A DNA stretch of 64,000 bases from Sycobia sp. Sy_11 (Eukaryota; Arthropoda; Insecta; Hymenoptera; Epichrysomallidae): NCBI GenBank assembly GCA_018907035.1, contig JACCIC010000152.1:301001-365000 (forward strand), given 5' to 3'. A program made the position numbers and the translations under genes. The notes under the pieces are model-generated. The model was not told the origin of the DNA and ran no database searches. It was given only the letters and a program-made list of their open reading frames with translations. Positions 12,180 through 23,694 of the stretch are shown piece after piece (position 1 is the stretch's first letter; each line of letters opens with the position of its first letter).

Positions 12180-12463
12180 CTATATATATAAAATTATCTT
12201 TAACACGCACGCACGTATTAAAAGTTCGATTATGAACCGTAATGTTTTTTACCATCTTTGTATCAGAGTTTATAAAATTGTCAACAGGGTATATATACGC
12301 ACGCATAAGTGGCTTTGGTCGAGCATCCATTCGATACACGAGTCGTTATAGGGCCGATTATACGTACTTGTGAATGCCCAGAATCATATGCGTCGCTGAT
12401 CCGAAATCTTTAACGCGTCAAAATGTGCAATTTCTATCGTACACATATACGTAAAGCCCCCGT

Positions 12464-12519
<56 letters not shown>

Positions 12520-12579
12520 GGCGTCTTTTTCACGAGACGACACTCGCATTTAGCAAATATATAATCGGCTCGTAGTATT

Positions 12580-12628
<49 letters not shown>

Positions 12629-12841
12629 CGTAAACTGTTAAAGGAACGTGTATAACTCCGAGTTATCAGTTAATTTTCAGCGACGGAAGATATTTATTGG
12701 AAATTCAAAATTTTAAATATATTGCTTTGGAATTTTATTCGGATATATACGCGCGTTGTAGCTCTGCCCATATGGACTATCGATGGAATGCGTTTAATTG
12801 GCAAATTATTATTATTTATTATTTTTTTTTTTTTTAATTTT
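11856..12841. other. Spacer of the inverted repeat, with AT tracts
   Basis: About 1 kb between the two family A arms. It holds AT microsatellites at about 12152-12190, 12466-12516 and 12583-12626 and no supported gene. The frames at 12034-12351 on both strands are chance frames running through an AT tract. Confidence 0.6.
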
Positions 12842-13382
12842 TACCCTGGTAGAAATGGTCAACATTTTTAAGCCATAAACAAGCTATTTCGACATGGAGA
12901 AACCTAGAAACAAGGTATTTAACTTCGGTAGTTATTATAGCTTAACATGTAAAGTTTTTTTCCGGTCGTTTCGTCCGGTTTTATAGATACATTTTCCCAA
13001 CCTATTTTTGAGGTATTTAATACCCATATAATAGTTAGTTTGGTATCCAATGTGTTTTTGGTTATGATCAAAATTTATCTTAAAACATGGTTAAGTTAGG
13101 TATAATATACGGCCTAGCTAAAAAATTAACATCATTGTCATGCATTATTATAACAATTCATTGATTTTGATAATTACTTTAATTAGTAAATTGTAAATTT
13201 ATATCGAGTTTCTAATTTTGAATATGGAATTCATTTATATGCTTTAAACGCATCGACAATAGTTTACACCTTCGCATACAATGTTATATATGTGTATACG
13301 AAGTCGTAATCGAGCTTATATAGTAACCAAGGTAATTTTTGGTCACTTGCGGGAGTCACCAGTCGCCAGACATGCAGCGTCT
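12842..13382 (+). repeat. Repeat family A, copy 3 (right arm)
   Basis: Starts ACCCTGGTAGAAATGGTC, which resembles the start of copy 1 and is echoed in inverse (TTTCTACCAGGGT) at 14811-14823, suggesting this is a true element end. It contains GGTTTTATAGATACATTTTC, TATAATAGTTAGTTTGG, CCTAGCTAAAAAATTAACAT and CACTTGCGGGAGT...CCAGACATGC at the far end. Together with 11300-11855 it can form a hairpin with arms of more than 500 bp. Confidence 0.85.
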
Positions 13383-14630
13383 ACACTTTGCATACGTTAA
13401 AGTTCCGATATAAACTCAAATTCAGATGAATTTTAAAATCATTTAAAAAAACAATAAAATTATATTATTTATTAAATTATTTATTTTATAAATAAATGGA
13501 ATAATATCTTTAATTAACTATCGATAATTGAAACAGGTATAAGATAACAAAACATAATACTTTTGAAGGTCTTTCATCAGTATAATGTTGTCATAATTTA
13601 AGCAATGAAAATTATTTTTAAATAAATTAGTTATTTCTTGAAACGTTCTAGTGTACGTGCGTGTGCTGTCTGAGCAGCCAAAGCTAACTGCAAATTGACA
13701 TAACAGTAGCCTAATGTCGCAACTCTTTATCATTCAAATTTAATTTATTTATCAAATTGTATATAAATCTACTTTGTTGATATTGAAAAATGCCAAATCA
13801 CAATGTTGATGAAAACCAAAAGAATAACGATCGAAGAAAGTACCTTAAATAATATTTACAGTTTCTTTCTGAATAATAAAAAACCTTTATATTCTTTCAA
13901 TTTGAATTTTTTAACTAATATTTTGAATCAAGAGAATTATTTATATGGAATTCTTTCCCTTTCTTAACGTTTGAAGTATTTTTCTGTCATTTGTCACAGT
14001 TGAAACAAGAAAATGCTCAAAGCTACGTTGATTTATAAAAATCTTACTACAACACCTATGTATAATATACAATAACCCTAATATTATAATAAAATAATAA
14101 TAAGAAATTATTATAATAATAATTTTTTTTATAATACTCGATATATCTCATGCTATTTTGAATTACGCGCGCGTCGCATTGTCGAACGTCGTCTGTCAGC
14201 TGCCTGTACGGCCGACATTGTACTTCCGGCAACACACCATATCACCCGTTTTATGTAATTAAATATCTCCTCAAAATTACCCTCGACACTTAATGTTCAA
14301 GATATCGTTATAATTTTTAGGAAATAATCCATACGCGTCTCATTTATGAAAAGGATCTTTGATTTTTTGAGAGAGTTATTAATGAAATAAATCTCATTTC
14401 CTGTGGGTCTCTCATAAGAGTTAATGCGAAACCAGGTTAAATTTCTGATGTTATAAGGACTCATTCTCAAAACAGACGTTATTTTTCTTTTCTAATTTTT
14501 TCAAACTATTTAGGTGTCTTGTGATGGTTCATTTATTCTATAAACCATATAATATTATAATCTTGTATGAATATTATAATTTCTTCGATCGTAGTAATTG
14601 AAACTTACATCCGACTGAAAATGTTCATTT
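13383..14630. other. Non-coding, nothing recognised
   Basis: AT-rich DNA with a small GC-richer patch at about 14165-14250 (GCGCGCGTCGCATTGTCG and neighbours). No exon or element could be supported. Confidence 0.45.
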
Positions 14631-14634
14631 ACAA

Positions 14635-14825
14635 AGCCAGAAACAAGGTTCCAGCTTCAAAGCTAGTTTCCACCTACTTTTTAATTTTATAAGACAATGT
14701 TCACATTTTTCATTCTAATAAGATTTGCCTGGTTTTAAGCTATGATAAATTAATTCTACTTTTAATACCTAGTAACTATATACTTGCCAGCCTGTTGAAA
14801 ATTGTTAGATTTCTACCAGGGTTCT
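14635..14825 (-). repeat. Fragment related to repeat family A
   Basis: It ends in TTTCTACCAGGGT, the inverse complement of the ACCCTGGTAGAAA start of copy 3, and begins with AGAAACAAGGTT, a block seen in other copies. The interior is too diverged to align by eye, so the extent is uncertain. Confidence 0.4.
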
Positions 14826-15076
14826 AATGCATTAAATGTATCATCGATAATCACGGTAATTACGTTTAGCTGTCGTAGAAAATTGACGAATGTAACGCAT
14901 TCGAAGTGCAGGACGAGATAAATACGTATATATATTTCGACTTGTTATAGTTGAAACGCTAATATAATTGTTCGAGAGAAAAAAAAGTACAATATCTATT
15001 TATTTGCTGGCCCTCTCGCGATTCACAAAAATTCTACAAAACGATCTCATATTATTCGCATTAATTATTATCAATA

Positions 15077-15078
<2 letters not shown>

Positions 15079-15131
<53 letters not shown>

Positions 15132-15924
15132 CACTATGATATTACCAATATACAGAATTCAATGATCTGCTTTTAAAATTTCTTCATTTTTTGCATCCGA
15201 TGCATTTATATATTAAAATACACGGTTTAACCACTGGAGGTTTCATCCAGATTATTAAGTTTTTTAGGGCAGCCTGCAGTTTTAGCGAGTCCGCGTGAAT
15301 TAAATTCTAGCAACGACGATGATAAAAGTTTCAGTCAGAAATTGTTAACAGTGTGTAGGTATATAATATAATATGCCATAATGATGAACGTATTTCTATT
15401 ACTAATATCGTGGATTCGCTGATCGTTTATGTTTAAAATAATAATATTTTTTTATTCCTTCTCTTGTACCAAGGCTGAGCGAAATTCGTCAAGAATATAA
15501 CGTTATTTAATATATCGATATCGCGCGCGTGTCCCGGATCTGACTGGCGCTCATACACAAAATAATCTATATATCTATAGATATGGCTTTATGTAACAAT
15601 CTCGAGCTCGATCCCAAATAATAATGTTTTTTCATTTAATTTCTTTCTTGTTAATAAAAAGGCTGTAGAAATATATATATAGCGTCACCAAAAATTGTAC
15701 AAAAAGTATAAGTATCGATAATTTTTTTTCTTTTACAAAATTTAATTTCCATACTGGCGAAACCCCTTGCCGATTTTATGTCCCAAATTCTACGACTCAC
15801 TTGATATTGGCTTTAAACAATAAATACCCTTATATTTACCAAAAATCGAAGCTTTTAAATTCGGAGTTATATACATACACGCACGCACGCACACACGCAC
15901 GCACACCCACACACATTCATTTAT

Positions 15925-15993
<69 letters not shown>
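15079..15993. repeat. Microsatellites (AT)n and (CA/CG)n
   Basis: An AT run lies at about 15079-15127. A compound tract at 15873-15993 goes from GCACGCAC/CACACA into a long AT run. The sequence between them (15130-15870) is AT-rich with no supported feature. Confidence 0.9.
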
Positions 15994-15994
<1 letters not shown>

Positions 15995-16029
15995 CTAATT
16001 TTCGTGCGCATAACGTCTTGATTAGAAAA

Positions 16030-16310
16030 GGCGTCGTTCTTTCCAGTATTAGAAAAAGTTGAGGAAATCTAACTAGAATCAAAATTGAAAGTCTAACAAT
16101 TTCCTGAATTCTCCTACTCTACAGATTCCGCCTAGAAAAACGCCATTATTTCCAAAATAGGGAGAAGTTAAGGAAATCTAACTAGATCCAAGATAGAAAG
16201 CCTAATCATTTCCTCAATTTTTCTATTTGTAAAATTTTGACTAGTGAAAACACGTATTTCTTTCTAACATCAATAAAAGATAAGGAAATCTGAATAAATT
16301 CGAGAAAGTA
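16030..16310 (+). repeat. Tandem repeat, about 110-bp unit, about 2.5 copies
   Basis: GGAAATCT recurs at about 16063, 16172 and 16284 (periods 109 and about 112). Surrounding text is also shared: AAGTTGAGGAAATCTAACTA then GAAAGTCTAACAATTTCCT, against AAGTTAAGGAAATCTAACTA then GAAAGCCTAATCATTTCCT. The third unit is truncated and more diverged. Confidence 0.8.
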
Positions 16311-16329
16311 ATAATTAATATATGACGAT

Positions 16330-16460
16330 TATTAGATGATCGTAGGGAAATCTAACTCGGATCTGGCGAGATTTACCTACATGAGGAAATCATCAGTAAT
16401 ACTGACTAGGATCTAGCCCGAACTAGGGATATGTCGAGTATATTTCCGCACGGGTAATTC
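16330..16460. repeat. Fragment possibly related to repeat family E
   Basis: GGAAATCTAACTCGGATCTG, TAGGATCTAGCCCGAACTAG and a terminal TTTCCGCACGGG resemble parts of the copies at 26850-27185 and 29612-30190 (ACTAGGATCAGGCTAGATTT and a TTTCTACACGG end). The similarity is suggestive only. The 110-bp tandem units just upstream share the GGAAATCTAACTAG core. Confidence 0.4.
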
Positions 16461-16745
16461 TCTCATTGTACAATTGTACGTTTAAAACAATTATCCATTA
16501 TACTTCATTTGCATCTGGATTAAATTTCACAGTATAATTCTTAAAAAATTTCCTACTTAGCAGAGGAATGATATGTACTATTCTTAACTTAACTGATCAT
16601 TATTCCTTTGTTTTCTGTTTTATCTAGCTCTTTGAATAAACGAGCAGCTTTTTATAGAAACATTAACGTCGATATATTGACAAATAAAAAATAATAAAAG
16701 AAACGGAAGAAAACAAACGAAGCAAAGAATATAAGGAAGTTAATC

Positions 16746-16748
<3 letters not shown>

Positions 16749-16819
<71 letters not shown>
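16749..16819. repeat. (AT)n microsatellite, about 70 bp
   Basis: An uninterrupted AT run. The Tyr-Ile frames through it on both strands are artefacts. Confidence 0.95.
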
Positions 16820-16823
<4 letters not shown>

Positions 16824-17287
16824 TTTTGTCATCTCGCATGGGAGGAGGAATCGCGAAACGCCAGGCCAATGTAAATCTCTTTAGTGGGCACTTCATATCA
16901 GCCATCCTCCCCCCTCCCGGCGAGAGAATTCCAAAGCACTTATTCTCGGGATTTTCAAACGAAATCACCGCCCCGCCGTGCTCTTTTATATACTACACTC
17001 GCGGCGGGGCTCGAGATATTTTTTCCTTCACCCCCCCCCCTCTTGCGTCAGTATCCCAGCCCCGGCAAAGCGCCCTTATCCTGCGGAGCGTCTCTCGTTT
17101 CCTATATATATATATATATATATACCACGTTATAAGAATGCCACGGGGGCGCTGCTATCTCGCCGCGCGACGCAGAGCTCGCGACGGAGTATTATAAAAC
17201 AAAGAGGCAAGGGGAGTGGGAGAGAGAGCGCGGGGGGGCAGGAGGGAGATAGAACGCGGGGGCGCGCGACGCGGTCGCGTGTATATG

Positions 17288-17322
<35 letters not shown>

Positions 17323-17695
17323 TGTGGGTGAGCCAGGGAGGGGGGCGATCGCGGTCTCGCGTTCTTTCTCCGCCGCGAAAGTGGGCGGGTCCCCGAGTCA
17401 GGGGGCGCGAGCGGTGCGCCCGACAAAAGCCCCGCCCCCTCCCGACCCGAACACAGCCGAGCGCGATCCGCGAAAACGGCGTCGACGCCCTAACGCCGCC
17501 CCTCCCCCCCCCACCCCGCCCGGGCGACGGCGAATCCCGCATGACAGCGCGTGGATTGCCGGTGGAAGCCAACGCGGCCCTCTCTCCATCGTGCCTCCTC
17601 TCTCGCTCTCTCGTTTTAACGGCCTCTCTCCTACCTCTCCCCTCCCTCCTGCCGTGCATGCGTCTACCTGGTAGAGCGAGCGCGCGAGCGAGAGC

Positions 17696-17733
<38 letters not shown>

Positions 17734-18330
17734 GAGGCGAACGCCTAGGACAGTTTGAGAGCCGCAGTCAACGGCTGTGCACCCAAGATTCTCCGCGCGA
17801 GCCCGCATCCAGAGATCCTGGCGGCGCGCGGCCCGGCGCGCGCGTACATACATTATATTATATTATTATCGTCGCCGCACGCACATAGATACATACATAC
17901 GTACACGCACGCGCACACACGCACACCTCGTGCATTATATATTACTGTATAATACCAGTCTCGGCCGGGGTCAATTTCTGCGGCTTATCTATCTCTCTCT
18001 CTATATAGATATATACATACATATATAACGCGAAGGGGACGTTGGCGGGCTAATGCGGCCCGCGTGCGCCAGTCTTTCCTTTTTTTTCGCTCTCTCCCTC
18101 CCGCCGCCGCCCCCACCCGTCCTCCTCTTCCCCCGCCCCCCCCCATCCCCGTGCACTCCTTCACGTGGACGCTGATATTTTTCCGTTTCCTTTTTTTTTT
18201 CTGCTTCCCCCCTTTTTTCTTCTTCATATTTTTCCCCCTCTCTCGCCGTTCGTCCTCCACGCCGCGCGCGCGTCGCGCTCGCCCTCCCGCGGGACTGACG
18301 TAGACGGGGCTTTTAGTGCGAGCCGGCGCG
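16820..18330 (+). promoter_or_regulatory. CpG-rich, GA/CT-rich promoter-like region
   Basis: The most GC- and CpG-rich stretch in the first half of the window. It has (GA)n tracts at about 17291-17319 and 17700-17727, C-runs near 17030, 17505 and 18137, a (CT)-rich segment near 18090-18250 and many CGCG steps. Long frames on both strands are low-complexity Arg/Ser/Pro/Glu translations. GA tracts are typical targets of GAGA-type factors in insects (established knowledge); binding here is inference. Just downstream, 18658-19129 has leader-like features and a splice donor, so a plus-strand promoter is the best reading. Confidence 0.5.
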
Positions 18331-18357
18331 AGTGATTCAATTAAAATTGAATTATAA

Positions 18358-18561
18358 TACATATATATATATATATAGATATAAATATATATGTTTGTGT
18401 GTGTGTATAATAGAGTCCGTATGGATTCGCGGTGCAGTGGTGCGATTTATAATAGATAATACCTGTGATTTTGGTGATAACCTTGTGCTTGTGCAGTATA
18501 TTATAGATCAGATGTTTTGTATTATTTCACTGAAAAAATAATAGATGTAAATATTTGTAAA

Positions 18562-18605
<44 letters not shown>
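18358..18605. repeat. AT tracts within the putative leader
   Basis: AT runs at about 18358-18380 and 18555-18605 flank a unique segment (18400-18540). The segment has an open frame from 18332 to 18541 whose first half is Tyr-Ile repeat translation. Confidence 0.85.
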
Positions 18606-18657
18606 GTTGATAAACGAAAAACTGCGGCTCCTCGTGCAGAAATTGTTCATCGTTATT

Positions 18658-18762
18658 ATGTTCGTCGTATTCGCAACGCCCAAGTCTGATATTCGAACGA
18701 AGAGTTACCCGGCTACGCGTGTGTTATTTATGTCTAAAAAGAGAAGTAATTCGTCGTTGTAA
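18658..18762 (+). other. Small ORF (34 codons), possible upstream ORF
   Basis: ATG at 18658 opens a frame MFVVFATPKSDIRTK..., ending at TAA 18760-18762. It is free of repeat sequence and lies in unique DNA between the AT tracts and the candidate exon. If the region is transcribed as a leader, this would be an upstream ORF. No family is recognised. Confidence 0.3.
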
Positions 18763-18861
18763 TTAAAAATTTTTTTTTGTTTTTTTTGTTGCAAAAACTC
18801 GTCTATTAGACCGCGAGAAAGGCGGAGTGAGAAGTATCCTTACACATACGCGGAAATCTGA

Positions 18862-19129
18862 GTGAAATGCAGAGTTCGATCGTGGGTTTATTCATTGCGA
18901 CGCGTCGCCGATGATAAAGAAGGAGGCGAATCGAGGCCGGATTATCTCGGCGCACCGACGCCTCGTCCGTTAGATTTGTCGGTGCGTGGAGGGGGGGCGG
19001 GGGCGGGGGGCGGGAAGAACAATCACGGCGATCGGATCGTGGGATTGACAGATTGGGCGTCACCTGCGCCGGGCGGATCTTCGATCCTGATATACGGTCT
19101 GCCGGTGGCGGCGCTGCTGCTGATTGCCC
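18862..19129 (+). CDS. Candidate first or second exon ending in a phase-1 splice donor
   Basis: An 89-codon frame is open up to GCCC|GTGAGT, where the intronic half of the donor (GTGAGT at 19130-19135) fits the consensus fully. The end of the frame encodes a hydrophobic run, SSILIYGLPVAALLLIA, followed at once by a phase-1 junction, the usual layout at the end of a signal-peptide or signal-anchor exon. The frame has no ATG after the TGA at 18859-18861, so the segment is coding only if an upstream exon joins inside it (a weak acceptor CAG lies at 18870-18872). Otherwise it is an untranslated leader exon. The G-rich run near 18990-19015 would encode a Gly-rich linker. No family is recognised. 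Confidence 0.35.
18867..18973 (+). other. Two overlapping upstream ORFs joined by ATGA
   Basis: ATG 18867 opens a 15-codon frame (MQSSIVGLFIATRRR) that stops at TGA 18912-18914. That stop overlaps the ATG at 18911-18913 of a second, 20-codon frame ending at TAG 18971-18973. No other ATG occurs before the donor at 19130. If this is a leader exon, the pair could allow termination-reinitiation. Confidence 0.35.
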
Positions 19130-19130
19130 G

Positions 19131-20419
19131 TGAGTATTATGCATATCTATAATGTAATTATAGACGCGTATATGTGTGCACGTTATTCTTATGGTGCGTT
19201 TGCACATGTATTTATATACACGTGTATTATACCTTCTGAAGTCGCGAATCAGTGAAATTTTCTTCGCATTAAATATATATAATGAATGTAATAATATGTG
19301 CCACTGGTGATCCCAGGAGTGATTTCGATTAGCGCCGCGTAAACAATGAAATATATACTCCAATGACTATATAATTACCAGCAAAAAGTAGGCGGTTTTA
19401 TGAAACAACGGAGTGGCATCCACCGAGGTGCTATATATTACTTTTGTTATTGCTAAACGATTACTATTATAATTTTACCGTTTATTCGATCAATCACACA
19501 CGTTACAAAGTCGAAAAGAAAATCATGACATTTGACAATTATATATACATAAACCAATATGTAGCTGTAAAGCTGTTTTGATATATATATATATATATAA
19601 GGAGACAATCGATATATTTTATACAATTTTTTTCCCCTGCATATAATGATATACTTACATTATATATATATGTGTGTGTGTTGGGAATATCTGAATATAT
19701 CCAATTTTTTGCTCTGACATTTCTAGGCAATCGTATTCAGAGTATATGCCGATCTGACATTACTGCGATCTTCGATCATTTTTAGTAAATTATAAGCAAA
19801 GATATATGTTATCTGAAAAATATCACAGTGTATAATATAGCAATATACGTAATGTTGTGACATTCTTAAAGAACTCTAATATGTAGGCACATTTGATTTC
19901 AACCGATATATGTATATTTAAAAAGCCGCGCGATCATTGTTCAAAAATTTATGATGCGTATATTTCATATGATATACTATAGGTAATTGAGAAAATTAAT
20001 AAATGTTTCTTTATAACCTACAATTATAATAATAAAAAAATTGTTTATAAATCTTACACTGTTCTAGTGATTTTGCACATACTAATATACAAATAATATG
20101 GATAAACTTTTCATGCAGTTTTACATTGAAAAGCGGATTTTTTTTTTCATATATAAATAATAAATTGTAAAAATATAATTTAGTATACTCGTTGTGTGTG
20201 TGCGCGCGCGTATACATGTACACGATGCACCATTCTGGCTCATGCTGCCTTGTAAGCTTTCTTTCTACTTTACTTCCGAATATACATACTGTGCGTAAAA
20301 AATGCGACTTTACTGAGCTGTATACTCGCAATAAGAAATAAATATTTTAAAATTATAATATAAGAAGTATATATATCAGATTGAAATTCCATATATTTTC
20401 CTTTTTTTCAAAACCTGAT

Positions 20420-20466
<47 letters not shown>

Positions 20467-21638
20467 CTTGAGAATTTACAAATTTTATAAAGAATTTACA
20501 TATCCAATATAGTGCGTAAATATAATTATGGTAAGGGTGCGACGAGTTCTTTGAAAGTTATGATATATAACGATCCTTGTATGTAATTTATAATGAATGA
20601 ATTTGCCAAGTTAACTTAGTACGTTATGAACTGTATATAAGCATATGTTGTAGATAATGTTTAGATTTTATCTCCCCGTTTATCATAGTTTTAAAAACTT
20701 TACCGAATCGATCAGTAAAGATTCATTTGTAAACATTATTTTCGTCAGAATCAGATTTTACAAAAAAAATTTTTATTTTCATTTATATACGTGTCTAGAT
20801 ATATACTCAGAAAATCTTTAAAATTTAATTTAGTGATTCGAAGCAATTCGAAATGCACATTATATGCGCGGTAAGAGTGGATTTTATATCTATATGTGGA
20901 TAAAATCATGAAATCGTCATAATCATTTATAGATTATGAATAATTAAGGTATTTGGTTTACTCTCAATAAGGATATGTATAAATATAAATATGTGTAATT
21001 TAACAAATTTCATATAATTATGGGGATATATCGAAAACTTATTGATCACATAAGCTTGCACGCTTAAATGCATTAGAAAACCGGCCCTCTTTCATCAACT
21101 CGTTATCTAGACGGCAAAGTGGGAGTTTAATCTAAATCTGTTGCGCGACACACTCTTATATTTGTCGTTAGAATATTCCGAATGAAAATTCACTTTCCAT
21201 CTTGTTTAATGTTTTTCAATTCTATATATATGTAGTATAACGTGATTTATATATAATAACAGATAATAAGGAAAAAAAAAATTATTACTTCCAAGTTATA
21301 GATTGCATTCGTGACTTTATTTTTTATACACAGAATTTATAGATTTTACTATATCAATAGCATACATATATATACTTATTTTTGCCGACGGTGATAGAAG
21401 TTCATCACTCTCAGCAACAATATAACAGCATACAAATCGGTACAATAGCCTCTTTATCATTACATTTATCTGTCTAACTATATATACTATAATTCATGAA
21501 AAAAAAAATAAATAATCAAAACACTAAAAAGATTTATCTCTAAAAGCTATTGCTATAACGCACGCAGCGGGCATCGTATAGATTGATAATATGATAATTA
21601 ATTGATTGGGAGAGCATCGGAGCGGTAATAGAAGTCGA

Positions 21639-21698
<60 letters not shown>

Positions 21699-22600
21699 CC
21701 TCGGTGAAAATTTATTGAATTGTACAATTGCTTCTCTTTGCTGCAAAAATTAAATTTATTTTTCTAATACATGCATTATTTCGTAGTTACATTTGTGGTA
21801 TATTTTTTACTCTAAAAATATAGTTCCTTCAATTTTACTATATATATATATATTAAGAATTGCGATTTTTTTTACATAATTTTCGCTCCCTCGCACTTTC
21901 AATGCTTGTATATTCTTCGCATAAATTGAGTTTCTGCATTTCACAACGAACCGAAGAAGTTGCAATAAGCCTTCTTAATTAATAATTTAAATAATCACTA
22001 TATACATTACTATAATTAATCCATTTTTAGTACTGTTATTTAGTCAATAATTTATTTAATCACCGCTTCATTATAGACATTTCTTCGTAATTTCGAAAAG
22101 ACTTTCTTTTTATACAAATTATTGGTAAAATAATATTTAACCACTTACAGTCGTTGAGAGTAATTTTAACTCATAAGTCAATTGTTATTTCTAATGGACA
22201 GGATATATAAGTGTAAGCGCAGTAATTAATGATTAAAATATAATTATTAGTAAATACTTGTGTACTTTTGGCTAAATAAGCTTATATAATTTCTTCTTTC
22301 GTAATGCTATCGTCTTCTTCATATCCAGTAAGAAAATAATAATTTCAATTTTAATGCGCATCTAATAAGTATATAAAGCAGTCAATGTTGCAAAAATAAT
22401 GGTTTTGCAAATGAGCCGACTAAAGATCTTTGATTTTCATACTTTGATTTGCATGCTCACTGTTCGTTTTAGTGCAAATAACCTCAGCAAGTGCAAGTCT
22501 GAAAAATACAAGATTTTTCAATCGCAGCCGAGTGTAACTGAATTTTCACTGTCTTGCTGTGCGTAAACGAGCTCATGGCATATTACGTGCGTATGAGGAA
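19131..22600. other. Putative intron sequence, no gene seen
   Basis: AT-rich DNA following the donor at 19130. Simple repeats include short AT runs near 19581-19600, a (CT)n tract at about 20421-20463 and an AT tract at about 21642-21696. Open frames at 19539-19730, 20011-20331 and 21524-21746 are repeat-driven or featureless. Confidence 0.5.
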
Positions 22601-22645
22601 AAGTTTATAATTGATATGCTGCTTACTATATATAGCATATAGTTC

Positions 22646-22781
22646 ATTCGCAACGATAAGCCACGATATTTGGTTGACATCCGACAACTAACATATATTT
22701 CCTAACCACAAGTGCAGAAGGAAAATCTAATTATACGCAAGAGAAATTCTTTACGCAAAATGTTGTTTTCGCGATCCTCGG
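22646..22781 (+). CDS. Candidate alternative first exon, coding from 22760
   Basis: An initiator-like TCATTC at 22644-22649 is followed about 27 nt later by GGTTG, which matches the insect downstream promoter element pattern but is off by one from its usual position. The next 110 nt contain no ATG. The first ATG, at 22760, sits in an ideal insect start context (GCAAAATG). It encodes MLFSRSS and reaches a donor G|GTAAGC at 22782, in phase 1. A TATA-like TATATATAG at 22628 is too close to act as a standard TATA box. The coding part is only 22 nt, so this rests on signals alone. No family is recognised. Confidence 0.25.
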
Positions 22782-22789
22782 GTAAGCAG

Positions 22790-23634
22790 GAAATTTTATT
22801 TATATATTTATAGAATTGCAACACATTAAAATCAGTATGCAATTTAACTTATTTTTAAATGTTTACATTAATCTCCTATGCTAGTCTCTGCAATGTTACT
22901 CGGACTTTTGTATTTTTTCACCCACCACGATGTCGTTTTGCCGAACTTTCACGAAACGAAGACTCGGCTGGTTCAGTTCGACATTTTGCCGCAGTTTAGT
23001 ATTTCAGTTTGGTATCGACAAATTTTCCATACACTCGGTGTATCTATCTAAATTATATTATTTATCGCTATAATCGGTGAGCAGTTGACCTATGGCCAAC
23101 GGCCAACATGCGTAATCTACATTGCAGCGCCACGCTACGATGATGGCGATTTTGTGAACAACGACCTGCTTGACAAGCGGAGCAGAAATAATCTCTGGCA
23201 AACCTGAAATTATTTTCAGGCATTACAGTCAATGTAACTATCGAGTTATTACTGGTCCTGTACCCGAAGGGCTATTCCGGGCCTGCGCAGGTTATGTGTA
23301 TTATCGGTTACAGCGCCTCTTACGGCAATTTCTGAAATAAATAATGATTTAAATATAACTGCAATATGAAACTATATACTTTTCTTACATTTAATAAATA
23401 TACAAAAAAATTGAAATTAAGATATTCGATTGTATATAATTTTGATTGTTTTTTTAAAATTGAAGATTAATTATTTCAAGATAAAAAATCTAAAAGTAAA
23501 ATGAAGTATAAATAAATATATTTAGATACTGTTTACGAACAATACTTCACAGTTAATTATTTTTATTTATAAAAACAAATGCAATCTTTTACAATGAAGT
23601 TAATAATAATTTAAAGGAAGGCGTTCATAGTAAT

Positions 23635-23694
<60 letters not shown>

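Noticed and set aside
17192..17888. Overlapping long frames on both strands in the GC-rich region
   Set aside because: Low-complexity Arg/Glu, Ser/Leu and Pro translations of GA/CT tracts and C-runs. High GC lowers stop frequency, so the frames are expected by chance.
22615..22650. Standard TATA-box promoter at 22628
   Set aside because: The TATA-like run is only about 18 nt upstream of the initiator-like site, too close for a normal TATA box, and such runs are everywhere in this AT-rich DNA.
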